The notes under the pieces are model-generated. The model saw nothing but the letters and a program-made list of their open reading frames with translations. It was not told the origin of the DNA and searched no databases. A stretch of DNA of 64,000 bases from Burkholderiales bacterium. Its GTDB lineage: Bacteria > Pseudomonadota > Gammaproteobacteria > Burkholderiales > SG8-41. The position numbers were made by a program, and so were the translations under genes. Below are positions 48,500 to 58,001 of the stretch, in pieces. How positions within the stretch are numbered: the stretch's first letter is position 1; each line of letters begins with the position of its first letter. Location: the NCBI GenBank assembly GCA_019744975.1, contig JAIETP010000014.1, forward strand, positions 62,001-126,000. The letters are read 5' to 3'.

Positions 48500-50809
48500 T
48501 TAATGTCCTTTCTTTGCTGACGTAATCGCCTGCCACAGCTTGTGTGCAGTCAGCGGCATGTCCAGCGGCGGCACACCCAGCGGGCGCAGCGCGTTCATCA
48601 CGGCATTGGTCAGTGCCCCCAGCGAAGCGGTGCAACCGGATTCACCCATCCCCTTCACGCCCAGCGGGCTGATGGTGCCGAAGGTGGTGTGGTCGGCGAT
48701 GGTGATGTCCTTGATCCAACCGGCCTTGGGCATCGGGTAATCGGCGAAACTGCCGGTCAGCAACTGTCCGGTGTCCGGGTCGTAAACGATGTTCTCGCCG
48801 AAAATCTGGCCCCAGCCCTGCGCCACCGCGCCGTGCATCTGGCCTTCGACGATGGTGTGGTTGATCACGGTGCCGCAGTCATCGACGGTCACGTACGAGA
48901 CCACGTTGGTGACGCCGGTCTGCGGATCGATTTCGACTTCGGCGATATGGCAGCCGTTGGGGAAGGTCGAACCGAATTTGCCTTCACCGGTGACTGACAG
49001 CGGTTTTTTCGCTGCGAGTTCGCCGAGGGTGATTTTTTTGTTCGACTCTTTGGACTGGAACTCACCCTTGGCATAAGCCACCTGCGAGGGTTCAACACCC
49101 AGTTGCTCTGCAGCTAGCGACGTTGCGACTTCGATCAGTTTTTTCGCCGCGATATGGCAGACCGTGCCGGCGCCGACGATGGTGCGTGAGCCGCCGGTGT
49201 GGTTGCCGATCAGGCCTTTTTCGGCAATGCCCTGGCGCAGCTTGATGCGTTCCGCCGGAATGCCCAGCGCGTCGCCGATGATCTGCGCGAAGGTGGTTTC
49301 ATGGCCCTGGCCCTGCGAATGCGAAATCGAGTAGGCCGTCAGGTTGCCGTCCTTGCCGACTTCGAGCAGCACTTCGTCCTTGGGAAACATGCCTGCGCCG
49401 GAATTCTCGATCACCGTCGACATGCCGAGGCCGCGGATCAGACCGCGTTTTTCCGATTCGCTGCGGCGTTTGGGGAAGCCTTTGACGTCGGCGAGTTTCA
49501 GCGCCTTGTCCAGCACCGCCGGGAAATCGGCGATGTCGTAGACCGAACCGGTCGGGGTTTTGTAGGGGAAGGCATCGCTGGGGATGAAATTGCGGCGGCG
49601 GATTTCAGCGGGATCAATGTTCATCTGCGCGGCGGATTCATCCACCAGGCGTTCGATCGTATAAGCAATTTCCGGACGCGCAGCTCCGCGATAGGCCGAA
49701 ACCGGCACGGTATTGGTCAGCGCCACGCGCCAGCGGCCGAACAGCGCCTGGGTTTTATAAACGCCGTTGAGACAGGTCACCGGATTACGCATCGGGCTGA
49801 CCGGGCCGGCGGGATGCAGATAAGCGCCGAGGTCGGCGATCCAGTCCAGCTTCATCGCGAGGAAGTTGCCATCGCGGTCCAGCGCCATTTCGGCATCGAT
49901 GTAATTGGCGCGGCCATGCGAATCCGACTGGAAACCTTCGCTGCGTGAAGACACCCATTTCACCGGGCGCTTCAGCGCCTTGGCGGCGATCATCGCGGCA
50001 ACGTATTCGGTGTAGGCAATGCTGCGCTGGCCGAAACCACCGCCGACGTCTTTGGCCTTGATGGTCAGTTTGTCGTCCGCCACACCGGTGTAGGCGGCGA
50101 TCTGCATGCGCATCATGTTGATGCCTTGCACCGGCACATGAATGGTATAGGCGCCGGAGCCGGCGTCGTAATCCACCAGGCAGGCGCGCGGCTCCATCGG
50201 ATTCGGTGCAACACGGGTGCAGTCGAGTCTCAGTTTGGTGACATGCGCTGCTTTGGCAAAGGCCGCGGCCACTGCGGCGGCATCACCGGCTTCCTGTTCG
50301 AAGGCCAGGTTGCCCGGCACGTTGTCGTGCAGTTGCGGCGCGCCGGATTGCAGCGTCGCCCGCGGGTCCACGACCACCGGCAGGTCTTCGTATTCGACTT
50401 CGATCAGTTCGGCGGCGTCCTGCGCCTGCAGCGCGGTTTCGGCGACCACCATCGCAACTGTTTCGCCGACAAAACGCACACGCTCATGCGCCAGCACCGC
50501 ACGGTTGGGCAGGTTCGCTTTTTTGCCGTCCTTGCCGGGGAAAGTCAGCATGCTCAGCGGCTTCACATAACCCGCGGCGACGGCATCGGCGCCGGTGTAA
50601 ACACCCAGCACGCCCCTGGCCTTGCGCGCGGCATCGGTGTTGATGGAAACAATTTTGGCGTGGGCGCGATCGGCGCGCAGGAACGCGGCATGCGCCTGAT
50701 TGGGCAGGCTCCAGTCGGCGGCGTAACAACCCTCGCCCTTGATCAGCCGCAGGTCTTCAAGACGGGAAAGATGTGCCCCGCCGACGTCAAACAGGTGTTG
50801 ATGGTCCAT
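48500..50809 (-). CDS. CoxL/xanthine dehydrogenase-type molybdopterin subunit
   Basis: A 769-residue large subunit of the molybdenum hydroxylase family. From ATG 50809 it starts MDHQHLFDVGGAHLSRLEDL. It has GGGFGQRS, the AYRGAARPE segment of aldehyde/xanthine-type enzymes, and the active-site Glu 723 in GMGESG. The CO dehydrogenase signature AYxCSFR is not seen, so CO oxidation is unlikely; an aromatic, aldehyde or acyl-CoA substrate is more plausible. The 38 residues upstream to 50923 lack homology and are excluded. Confidence 0.93.
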   Translation of the reverse strand: MDHQHLFDVGGAHLSRLEDLRLIKGEGCYAADWSLPNQAHAAFLRADRAHAKIVSINTDAARKARGVLGVYTGADAVAAGYVKPLSMLTFPGKDGKKANLPNRAVLAHERVRFVGETVAMVVAETALQAQDAAELIEVEYEDLPVVVDPRATLQSGAPQLHDNVPGNLAFEQEAGDAAAVAAAFAKAAHVTKLRLDCTRVAPNPMEPRACLVDYDAGSGAYTIHVPVQGINMMRMQIAAYTGVADDKLTIKAKDVGGGFGQRSIAYTEYVAAMIAAKALKRPVKWVSSRSEGFQSDSHGRANYIDAEMALDRDGNFLAMKLDWIADLGAYLHPAGPVSPMRNPVTCLNGVYKTQALFGRWRVALTNTVPVSAYRGAARPEIAYTIERLVDESAAQMNIDPAEIRRRNFIPSDAFPYKTPTGSVYDIADFPAVLDKALKLADVKGFPKRRSESEKRGLIRGLGMSTVIENSGAGMFPKDEVLLEVGKDGNLTAYSISHSQGQGHETTFAQIIGDALGIPAERIKLRQGIAEKGLIGNHTGGSRTIVGAGTVCHIAAKKLIEVATSLAAEQLGVEPSQVAYAKGEFQSKESNKKITLGELAAKKPLSVTGEGKFGSTFPNGCHIAEVEIDPQTGVTNVVSYVTVDDCGTVINHTIVEGQMHGAVAQGWGQIFGENIVYDPDTGQLLTGSFADYPMPKAGWIKDITIADHTTFGTISPLGVKGMGESGCTASLGALTNAVMNALRPLGVPPLDMPLTAHKLWQAITSAKKGH

Positions 50810-50956
50810 GACTATCCCGGCACCGCATGCTGGACTCCAGCAGCGGCGCGCTCTCCTCTTGTGGAATGGCTTATAGGATAACGCAAAAATTGCGATGGCA
50901 GGCCGCGGCCGGCGGCCTGCCATCCGCGCCGCAGCTGCGGACGACGATCACCCGCG

Positions 50957-51931
50957 CTATTGCGGCTGGATGCCGATTTTTTTGAACAGCGGAATCCATT
51001 TGCCGCGCTCAGCCTTGATATAGGCCGTGAATTCCTCCGGGGTGCTGCCGATGGGATCGATGCCCAGCGCGGACAGGCGGTCTTTGACTTCGGCAATAAA
51101 AATCGCCTTTTTGGTTTCCTGCTGCAACCGGTTGAGCACCGGACGCGGCGTGCCGGCGCGGACCGCAAAACCATTCCACGATGTGGCGTCATAACCGGCA
51201 ACGCCGCCTTCGGCGATGGTCGGCAGGTCGGGCAGCAGCGCGGAGCGTTTGGCGGTGGTGATGCCGAGCGCGCGCAGCTTGCCGGATTTGACATGACCGA
51301 TCGAGGACGCAATCTGGTCAAAGGCAATCTGCACCTGGCCGCTCAACAGGTCGCTCATCATCTGGCCGCTGCCCTTGTACGGGACATGCACGATGTCGAT
51401 GCCGGCCAGCGCCTTGAACAATTCCGCGGTGACATGTGTGGCACCGCCCACGCCCGAGGTGCCGAAGGAATATTTGCCCGGCTGCGCCTTGGCCAGTGTC
51501 ACCAGCTCCCTGACGGATTTGGCGGGCAGCGATGCCGGGACAATCAGGATCAGCGGCAACGACCCGATCTGCGTCACCGGCGCGAGATCCTTGTCCGCGC
51601 TGTAAGGCAGCTTGGCATAAAGATAATGATTGAATGCCATGACGCCGGTTGTCGCCATCAACAGGGTGTAGCCATCCGGACTGGATTTGGCGACGACGTC
51701 GGCGCCGATGTTGCCGCCGGCGCCGCTGCGGTTATCAACAATCACCTGCTGGCCGAGGGCCGCCGTGAGTTTCTCGCCGACAATGCGCGCGGTCACATCG
51801 GTCGAGCCGCCGGGCGCGAAACCGACGACCAGGCGCAATGGCCTGACCGGGTATTCCTGCGCGGCAAAGGCCGTGGCTGTAACGGCTGCGCAAACAACAC
51901 CCAGCGCCACTACGCGGATCATGCTGTTCAT
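50957..51931 (-). CDS. Bug-family periplasmic solute receptor
   Basis: A 324-residue Bug/TctC-like receptor. The signal peptide ends near VTATAFAAQ (about 24), then EYPVRPLRLVVGFAPGGSTD, NIGADVVAKSSPDGYTLLM and LPTIAEGGVAGYDATSW. ATG 51931 has GGGAGGAA before it. The frame remains open far upstream but that part is antisense to metC and is not coding. It heads a minus-strand run Bug-coxL-coxM-coxS-CaiB-VOC, so it may feed substrate to that pathway. Confidence 0.94.
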   Translation of the reverse strand: MNSMIRVVALGVVCAAVTATAFAAQEYPVRPLRLVVGFAPGGSTDVTARIVGEKLTAALGQQVIVDNRSGAGGNIGADVVAKSSPDGYTLLMATTGVMAFNHYLYAKLPYSADKDLAPVTQIGSLPLILIVPASLPAKSVRELVTLAKAQPGKYSFGTSGVGGATHVTAELFKALAGIDIVHVPYKGSGQMMSDLLSGQVQIAFDQIASSIGHVKSGKLRALGITTAKRSALLPDLPTIAEGGVAGYDATSWNGFAVRAGTPRPVLNRLQQETKKAIFIAEVKDRLSALGIDPIGSTPEEFTAYIKAERGKWIPLFKKIGIQPQ

Positions 51932-52093
51932 GTTCTGTTCCTCCCTTGAAGTGCAGTCAGCATACTCCACGAAGGCGAAGGGTACTGCAAGCCAAACTCC
52001 GGCTAGCCAGACATCCGCCGGATGTGTTGCGCCATTTTCAGCGCTCGCGCAGAATGCTGCGGTCACTCCATACGCCGCCGGAAATCGCCGACC

Positions 52094-53251
52094 ATGAAAA
52101 AAGACACCCTGCTGACCCATGTCGGCCGCAACCCCGCGCAGAGCCACGGCACCGTCAACACGCCGGTGTTCCGCACCTCGACCGTGGTCTTTCCCGACCT
52201 CGAAACCTACGAAAACCGCGACCCCGACGATTACAAGAGCATGCGTTACGGCGTCCACGGCACACCGACCACTTTCGCCTTCGAGGAAGCCGTCGCCAAA
52301 ATGGAAGGCGGCCACATGGCGGTGGCGGTGCCTTCGGGCCTGGCGGCAATCACCGCGGCGCTGTGCGCTTTTGTCAAAATGGGCGACCACCTGCTGATGA
52401 CCGACAGCACCTACGCGCCGACACGTATTTTTTGCGAAAAACAACTGCGCAAAATGGGGGTCGAGGTCGAATATTACGATCCGCTGATCGGCGCCGGCAT
52501 CGCCCAACTGATCAAGCCCAACACCAAGGCCGTGTTCTGCGAAGCGCCGGGTTCGCTGACCTTCGAAATGCAGGACATCCCGGCCATCGCCGCGGCGGCG
52601 CATGCCCGCGGCATTCCGGTGCTCGCCGACACCACCTGGGGCACGCCGTATTTTTTCCGCTCCTTCGAACGCGGCATCGACGTCTCCATCCACGCCGCGA
52701 CCAAATACATCGTCGGTCATTCCGACGTGATGATGGGCATCATCGTCACCAACCAGCAATACTGGCTGCCGGTGCGGCGCGCGGTCGCCGAATACGGGCT
52801 CTGCGTCAGCCCCGACGACTGCTATCTGGCGCTGCGCGGTTTCCGCACCATCGGCGTGCGCATGAAACAGCAGATGGCCAATGCGCTGGCCGTCGCGCGC
52901 TGGCTGGCCGCGCGGCCCGAGGTGCAGCGGGTGCTCTATCCGGCGCTCGAAAGCGATCCCGGGCACGCCATCTGGAAACGTGATTTCGACGGCGCGGCTT
53001 CGCTGTTCGGCATCATCCTGCGCCCGGCGGATCGCCCCAGGGTCACGGCCTTCGTCAATGCGCTGAAACTGTTCGGCATCGGTTCCAGCTGGGGCGGCTA
53101 CGAAAGCCTGGTCACCGCGCCGCATCCGGAAAAAATCCGCACCGCGACAACATGGAATCCCGGCGGGCCGGTCATCCGGCTGCACATCGGGCTTGAAGAC
53201 CCCGCCGACCTGATCGCCGACCTGGAACAGGCGCTGGCGCGCCTGCGCTGA
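52094..53251 (+). CDS. metC: Cystathionine beta-lyase-type PLP enzyme
   Basis: A 385-residue Cys/Met-metabolism PLP enzyme. PLP Lys 204 is in HAATKYIVGHSD; RYGVHGTPTTFAFE and SGLAAITAAL are the cofactor-phosphate regions, and SWGGYESL near the C terminus is characteristic of MetC-type beta-lyases. It would release homocysteine from cystathionine; related desulfhydrase activity is possible. ATG 52094 is chosen because the preceding 24 residues do not fit. It converges on the aminotransferase gene with a 6-base gap. Confidence 0.9.
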   Translation: MKKDTLLTHVGRNPAQSHGTVNTPVFRTSTVVFPDLETYENRDPDDYKSMRYGVHGTPTTFAFEEAVAKMEGGHMAVAVPSGLAAITAALCAFVKMGDHLLMTDSTYAPTRIFCEKQLRKMGVEVEYYDPLIGAGIAQLIKPNTKAVFCEAPGSLTFEMQDIPAIAAAAHARGIPVLADTTWGTPYFFRSFERGIDVSIHAATKYIVGHSDVMMGIIVTNQQYWLPVRRAVAEYGLCVSPDDCYLALRGFRTIGVRMKQQMANALAVARWLAARPEVQRVLYPALESDPGHAIWKRDFDGAASLFGIILRPADRPRVTAFVNALKLFGIGSSWGGYESLVTAPHPEKIRTATTWNPGGPVIRLHIGLEDPADLIADLEQALARLR

Positions 53252-53257
53252 ACCGCG

Positions 53258-54460
53258 CTAGCGCAGCTCTGCCACCGCGCGGGCGATGCGCCGGCCGCCC
53301 TCGAGCACGCTGTCGAGGGCGTAGGCAATCGAAATCCGCATGTGCGGACTGATCCCGTACGCCGCGCCCTGCACCACCGCAACGCCGGCGTGTTCCAGCA
53401 GGTAGAGCACGATGTCCTGCTCCTGCGCCAGCACTTTGCCGTCCGGCGTGCGGCGCCCGAGCAGCCCCTCGACACGCGGAAACAGGTAGAACGCGCCCTG
53501 CGGCCTGTCGCAGCTGATGCCCGGCACCTGGCCAAGGATGTCGAGCAGGCGGTCACGCCGCTCCTGGAAAGCGGCGGCCCGCTCGGCGATGAATTCCTGC
53601 GGCCCGTCCAGCGCTTCGACTGCTGCCCACTGGCTGATGGAATTGACGCCGGCGGTACTCTGCGACTGCAGCTTGACCATGGCGTTGATCATTTCCCTCG
53701 GCCCGGCGGCATAACCCAGGCGGAAACCGGTCATGGCATAGGCTTTGGACACGCCATTGACCGTCAATGTGCGCTCGGCAAGATCAGGGGCGACCTGCGC
53801 CATGGTGCAGAACTCGACACCGTCAAAACGCAGGTGCTCGTAGATGTCGTCGGACAATACCCAGACCTGCGGATGGCGGCGCAGCACCTCGGCCAGCGCC
53901 AGCAGTTCGGCACGGCTGTAGACCGCCCCGCTGGGATTGCCCGGCGAGTTGATCATCAGCCATTTGGTGCGCGGCGTGATCGCGGCGTCGAGTTGGGATG
54001 GCGTGATCTTGAAGCCGCTTTTGATTCCGCATTCGACGACGACCGGCTTGCCGTCCGCCACCAGCGTCATGTCCAGGTAGGAAATCCAGTACGGGGCCGG
54101 GATGATCACTTCATCGCCGGGATTGAGAGTGGCCTGCAGCGTGTTGTAGAGAATCTGCTTGCTGCCGGTGCCGACCATGATCTGGTCGACGGAAAAATCA
54201 AGACCGTTGTCGCGGATGAACTTGCGGCGCACCGCCTCGCGCAATTGCGGAATGCCGAAAATCGGCGGGTATTTGGTTTCGTTGCGCTCCAGCGCGGCCA
54301 TCACCGCGCGTTTGACATGGGCGGGCGTTTCGAAATCGGGCTCGCCAATCGTCAGCCCCACGATGTCGCGGCCGGCGGCGCGCAATTCGCGGACTTTCTG
54401 TGCCGCCATCGTACTCGGCGACAGGTTGATCCTCGACAGGCGGGATGAGAATTTGATCAC
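53258..54460 (-). CDS. Aspartate/aromatic-type aminotransferase, class I
   Basis: A 400-residue fold-type I aminotransferase of the bacterial Ib group. It has NSPGNPSG (171-178), the PLP Lys 239 in VNGVSKAYAMTGFRLGY, and Arg for the substrate carboxylate near MRISIAY. The start is GTG 54460 (MIKFSSRLSRINLSPSTMA). Aspartate is the likely amino donor; prephenate or other acceptors are possible for this group. It is divergent from the STAS gene. Confidence 0.92.
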   Translation of the reverse strand: MIKFSSRLSRINLSPSTMAAQKVRELRAAGRDIVGLTIGEPDFETPAHVKRAVMAALERNETKYPPIFGIPQLREAVRRKFIRDNGLDFSVDQIMVGTGSKQILYNTLQATLNPGDEVIIPAPYWISYLDMTLVADGKPVVVECGIKSGFKITPSQLDAAITPRTKWLMINSPGNPSGAVYSRAELLALAEVLRRHPQVWVLSDDIYEHLRFDGVEFCTMAQVAPDLAERTLTVNGVSKAYAMTGFRLGYAAGPREMINAMVKLQSQSTAGVNSISQWAAVEALDGPQEFIAERAAAFQERRDRLLDILGQVPGISCDRPQGAFYLFPRVEGLLGRRTPDGKVLAQEQDIVLYLLEHAGVAVVQGAAYGISPHMRISIAYALDSVLEGGRRIARAVAELR

Positions 54461-54591
54461 GGCAGGCTGAACTCCGATAACGGCAAGCGCGCATCTTAAC
54501 CGCCTGACTGACGACCGGCAATGCAGGGTAAGCTGGTGGCAACTTTGGTTTAAACTGACCGCATTGCGTTAACGGGGCTTGAGGAATACGG

Positions 54592-54960
54592 ATGGAAGTG
54601 GGTGTGGAGCGCCGGGGAAATGCCAGGGTCATCGCGGTCAAGGGCCGCATTGACCACCTGAACGCATCCGCTTTCCACGAGCAGCTGACACCCCACCTGC
54701 AGCACTGCCGCAGCAATGGTGACGGCATCGTGCTCGACCTCAGCGCGCTCGATTACATCAGCAGCGCCGGACTGCGCATATTCATGATGGCGGCGAAACA
54801 GGCCCGCGCCCAGGGCGGGCGCATTGCCGTCGCGCAAATGCAGGCGCTGGTTCAGGAAATCTTCGAAATCAGCCACTTTCACCTGGTCTACGAAATTTTC
54901 ACGACCACCGACGAAGCAGTCGCCGCACTCAACCGCCAGCCGGAAACTGCCGGCACCTGA
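54592..54960 (+). CDS. STAS-domain anti-sigma factor antagonist
   Basis: A 122-residue RsbV/SpoIIAA-like STAS protein. The phosphorylatable Ser is in LDYISSAGLRIFMMAAKQA (Ser 57 or 58), preceded by IVLDLSALDY. GAGGAATACGG precedes the ATG. In partner-switching systems the kinase (RsbW type) phosphorylates this Ser and a PP2C phosphatase removes it. Both partners are encoded within 5 kb, at 59.2 and 55.9 kb. Confidence 0.93.
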   Translation: MEVGVERRGNARVIAVKGRIDHLNASAFHEQLTPHLQHCRSNGDGIVLDLSALDYISSAGLRIFMMAAKQARAQGGRIAVAQMQALVQEIFEISHFHLVYEIFTTTDEAVAALNRQPETAGT

Positions 54961-54975
54961 ACCCGGAAAACCTTT

Positions 54976-55932
54976 ATGCAAATCCGTTTCTGGGGCACCC
55001 GTGGTTCATTGCCGGCACCACTGACCACCGACGCCATCCGCGTCAAACTCGCGGCGGCGCTGACCGCGGCGCAAAACGTGAGGCTGGAAACACCGGCGGC
55101 CATTGATGATTTCATCGCGCAACTGCCGTTCAGCGTCAGCGGCACCTTCGGCGGTGATTCTTCCTGCGTCGAAATCATCGACAATGAAGACAACCATGTG
55201 ATCTGCGACCTCGGCTCCGGCGCACGGCGTTACGGCGCGGAAATGCTGCGTCGCCACGGGCCGGAACAACCGCAGACCTACCATGTGTTCATGTCCCATC
55301 TGCACTGGGATCACATCATGGGGTTCCCGTTTTTCACCCCCGCCTTCATTCCCGGCAACCGCATCCTGATCCACGGCTGCCACCCTAACCTCGAAGCAGC
55401 ATTCCGGCGCCAGCATGGCGCACCGTCATTCCCGGTCGACTTCAACCAACTGCCGGCCAGCATCGAGTTTGTGCAGCTGCAGCCCGGGGTCAGCGCCGAC
55501 ATCGCCGGTTACAGGATCACGCCGCTGCTGCAGCGCCATGCCGGGGACTCCTCCGGTTACCGCTTCGAAAAAACGGGCAAGTGCGTGGTGTATTCGACGG
55601 ACTCCGAACACCGCACGGAAAATACCAGGGAGACCGAGGCCTTCGCCGCATTTTTCCGCAACGCCGACCTGGTGATCTTCGATGCCATGTATTCACTGGC
55701 AGATGCGGTGTCGGTCAAGGAAGACTGGGGGCACTCGAGCAATATCATCGGCGTCGAGTTGTGCCAGCTCGCGGGAGCGAAACGGCTGTGCCTGTTTCAC
55801 CATGAGCCGGTTTTCGGAGACATCCAGCTCGAGGACATCCTGCGCCAGACGCGCCGGCTGGAAGAAATCACCCGCGACGGTGCGCCACTGGAGATCATCA
55901 GCGCCTGGGACGGCCTGGTGGTCGATCTCTGA
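54976..55932 (+). CDS. Metallo-beta-lactamase-fold hydrolase
   Basis: A 318-residue MBL-fold protein. It starts MQIRFWGTRGSLPAP and has metal site HLHWDH (108-113), with further ligands probably in LQRHAGDSSGY and FDAMYSL. The GTRGS and GGDSSCVEI pattern recalls RNase Z/phosphodiesterase-like MBL proteins, including those linked to cyclic nucleotide hydrolysis. It lies between the STAS and phosphatase genes (15-base gap before it, 1-base overlap after it), so it should act in the same signalling unit. Confidence 0.88.
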   Translation: MQIRFWGTRGSLPAPLTTDAIRVKLAAALTAAQNVRLETPAAIDDFIAQLPFSVSGTFGGDSSCVEIIDNEDNHVICDLGSGARRYGAEMLRRHGPEQPQTYHVFMSHLHWDHIMGFPFFTPAFIPGNRILIHGCHPNLEAAFRRQHGAPSFPVDFNQLPASIEFVQLQPGVSADIAGYRITPLLQRHAGDSSGYRFEKTGKCVVYSTDSEHRTENTRETEAFAAFFRNADLVIFDAMYSLADAVSVKEDWGHSSNIIGVELCQLAGAKRLCLFHHEPVFGDIQLEDILRQTRRLEEITRDGAPLEIISAWDGLVVDL

Positions 55933-57998
55933 TGCAGCCGGCAAGCAGCGCCATAAGCGCACGTCGCTGGCCGATCTGGATCGCCGGCCTGACCATGCTT
56001 GGCCTGCTGCTCGGCCTGCACGCGACGCACACCCCGGCACACCGCGCGCTGCAACTCACCCTGCTTGATGCGTACCAGAAAGCCTGGCCACGCGAGAGAA
56101 AAAGTGCTCCGGCCGTGATTGTCGCCATCGACGAAGCCAGCCTCGCCAAATACGGACAGTGGCCGTGGCCGCGCAGCGAACTCGCAAGACTGGTCAATGC
56201 AATCGGCGCATTAAAACCTGCGGCCATCGGCATCGACCTGCTGTTTCCGGAGCCGGACCGCCACGGCGGAAACGCTGTGACCGCCGAAGCGACGGGCAAT
56301 GACCTGTTGTTTGCCGTGGCGCTGCGCGACAACCGGGCTGTGCTGGCCATTGCCGGCACCGTTGCCGAAGGCGCCGGCGGAGGCGGCAACTTCCCGCCGG
56401 TGCGGGTCGAGGGTTCCGACCCGCTGCTGCTGATGCCGCTGCTGCCGCAGTTCCGTTCCGTAATCCGCAGCACCCCGGTGCTCGACCGTGCCGCAGCCGG
56501 CCACGGCATCATCAGTGCCGACGCACCTGACGGCATCATCCGCAACATCCCACTCGCCGTCGCAGTACAAAATGCCATCGCGCCGACGCTCGCCCTTGAG
56601 GTGATCCGTGTCGCCGCCGGCGAACCGGTGATACGCCTGCGCGCCAACGCCGACGGCCTGCTCTCGGTCGGAACCGGTGATGTCGCGGTGCCCGTGGACC
56701 GGGAAGGCCGGGCGTGGATCCATTACAGCCACCACGACCCGGATCGTTTTGTTTCCGCAGTCGACGTGCTTGAAGGCCGCGTCGATCCGGCGCGCATCAA
56801 CAGCAAGCTGGTGCTGGTCGGGCTCACCGGACTCGCGTTGGTCGATTACCCGGCAACGCCGGTGAACTCCAGCATTCCCGGCGCGGAAATCCATGCCCAG
56901 CTGATCGAAAACATTTTCGACGGCGACCACCTGACCCGGCCAAGCTGGGCACCGTCTGCGGAACTGCTGGCCCTTGCCTTATGCGGCACGCTGTTTGTGC
57001 TGCTGACACCGCTGCTGCGGCCATGGCTGGCGATGAGTGGCGCCGTCGCGCTGATTGCAGCACTCGCCGCCACCGGCGCCGGCGCATTCCGCATCAGCGG
57101 CGTCTTGCTTGATGTTGCGTCGCCGGCGGTTGCGCTGATGCTGGTGTTCATGACCACGATGGCCGGCAAACTGATTGAGACCGAACGCCAGCGCCGCCGC
57201 CTGCGCGAAACGCTGCAAATCGAACGCGAAACCGCCGCGCGCGTCGCCGGCGAGCTGGAAGCGGCGCGCCGCGTACAAACCGGACTGCTGCCGGATTCCG
57301 CTTCGTTGACCGTCATCGAAGCGCGTTGCGACGTCGCGGCCTGGATGGCCCCGGCGCGGGAAGTCGGCGGAGACCTTTATGATTTTTTCAAACCCTCCGC
57401 CGACCGCGTGACTTTCCTCGTCGGTGATGTTTCAGGCAAGGGCCTGCCGGCCAGCCTGTTCATGGCGATCAGCAAGGCCCTGTGCAAAAGCGCTGCGCTG
57501 CGCAGCGGCGGCGCCGTGGAGCGGATACTCACCGAAGCCAATGCCGAGATTGCCCGTGACAACCCGGAAGCCATGTTCGTCACCGCAGTGTTGTGCAGCC
57601 TGGATCTGCAAACGGGCGAGCTGCGTTACGCCAACGCCGGCCATGACGCGCCGATCCTGATCGGCGCGGGCGGCCTCACCCGGCTGGTTCAGGCCGGCGG
57701 TCCGCCGCTATGCATGTTCGATCACCACGACTATCCCGGCGCGGCGCATACATTGGCCGCGGGGGAAACGGTGTTGCTGTATACGGACGGCGTGACCGAG
57801 GCGATGGATGTGGAACGCCGGCTGTATGGGCGTGATCGCCTCTGCGCGGTGCTGAAGACCTTGCCCCCGGCGACATCCTGCGCTGACATCATTGCCGCGG
57901 TGCGCAAGGATTTGCAGGCCTTCGGTGCCGTCGAAATGCTGGCCGACGACATCACGATGCTGGCACTGCGCTGGCATGGGCCAGCAGCGAAGACCTGA
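55932..57998 (+). CDS. CHASE2-sensor PP2C (SpoIIE/RsbU-type) phosphatase
   Basis: A 688-residue membrane phosphatase. One N-terminal helix (about 15-35), an extracytoplasmic CHASE2 sensor (about 40-325), three helices (about 330-410), a coiled linker (about 412-445), and a cytoplasmic PP2C-SpoIIE domain (about 460-685). Metal-site motifs are EVGGDLYD (477-484), DVSGKG with Asp 499, and YTDGVTE with Asp 619. It probably dephosphorylates the STAS protein in response to an envelope signal. The ATG overlaps the MBL stop by one base. Confidence 0.93.
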   Translation: MQPASSAISARRWPIWIAGLTMLGLLLGLHATHTPAHRALQLTLLDAYQKAWPRERKSAPAVIVAIDEASLAKYGQWPWPRSELARLVNAIGALKPAAIGIDLLFPEPDRHGGNAVTAEATGNDLLFAVALRDNRAVLAIAGTVAEGAGGGGNFPPVRVEGSDPLLLMPLLPQFRSVIRSTPVLDRAAAGHGIISADAPDGIIRNIPLAVAVQNAIAPTLALEVIRVAAGEPVIRLRANADGLLSVGTGDVAVPVDREGRAWIHYSHHDPDRFVSAVDVLEGRVDPARINSKLVLVGLTGLALVDYPATPVNSSIPGAEIHAQLIENIFDGDHLTRPSWAPSAELLALALCGTLFVLLTPLLRPWLAMSGAVALIAALAATGAGAFRISGVLLDVASPAVALMLVFMTTMAGKLIETERQRRRLRETLQIERETAARVAGELEAARRVQTGLLPDSASLTVIEARCDVAAWMAPAREVGGDLYDFFKPSADRVTFLVGDVSGKGLPASLFMAISKALCKSAALRSGGAVERILTEANAEIARDNPEAMFVTAVLCSLDLQTGELRYANAGHDAPILIGAGGLTRLVQAGGPPLCMFDHHDYPGAAHTLAAGETVLLYTDGVTEAMDVERRLYGRDRLCAVLKTLPPATSCADIIAAVRKDLQAFGAVEMLADDITMLALRWHGPAAKT

Positions 57999-58001
57999 AA
58001 A

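Noticed and set aside
51932-53185. Open frame that would extend the Bug receptor to 742 residues on the minus strand
   Set aside because: The extension is antisense to metC and lacks any domain; the signal peptide and Shine-Dalgarno fix the start at 51931.
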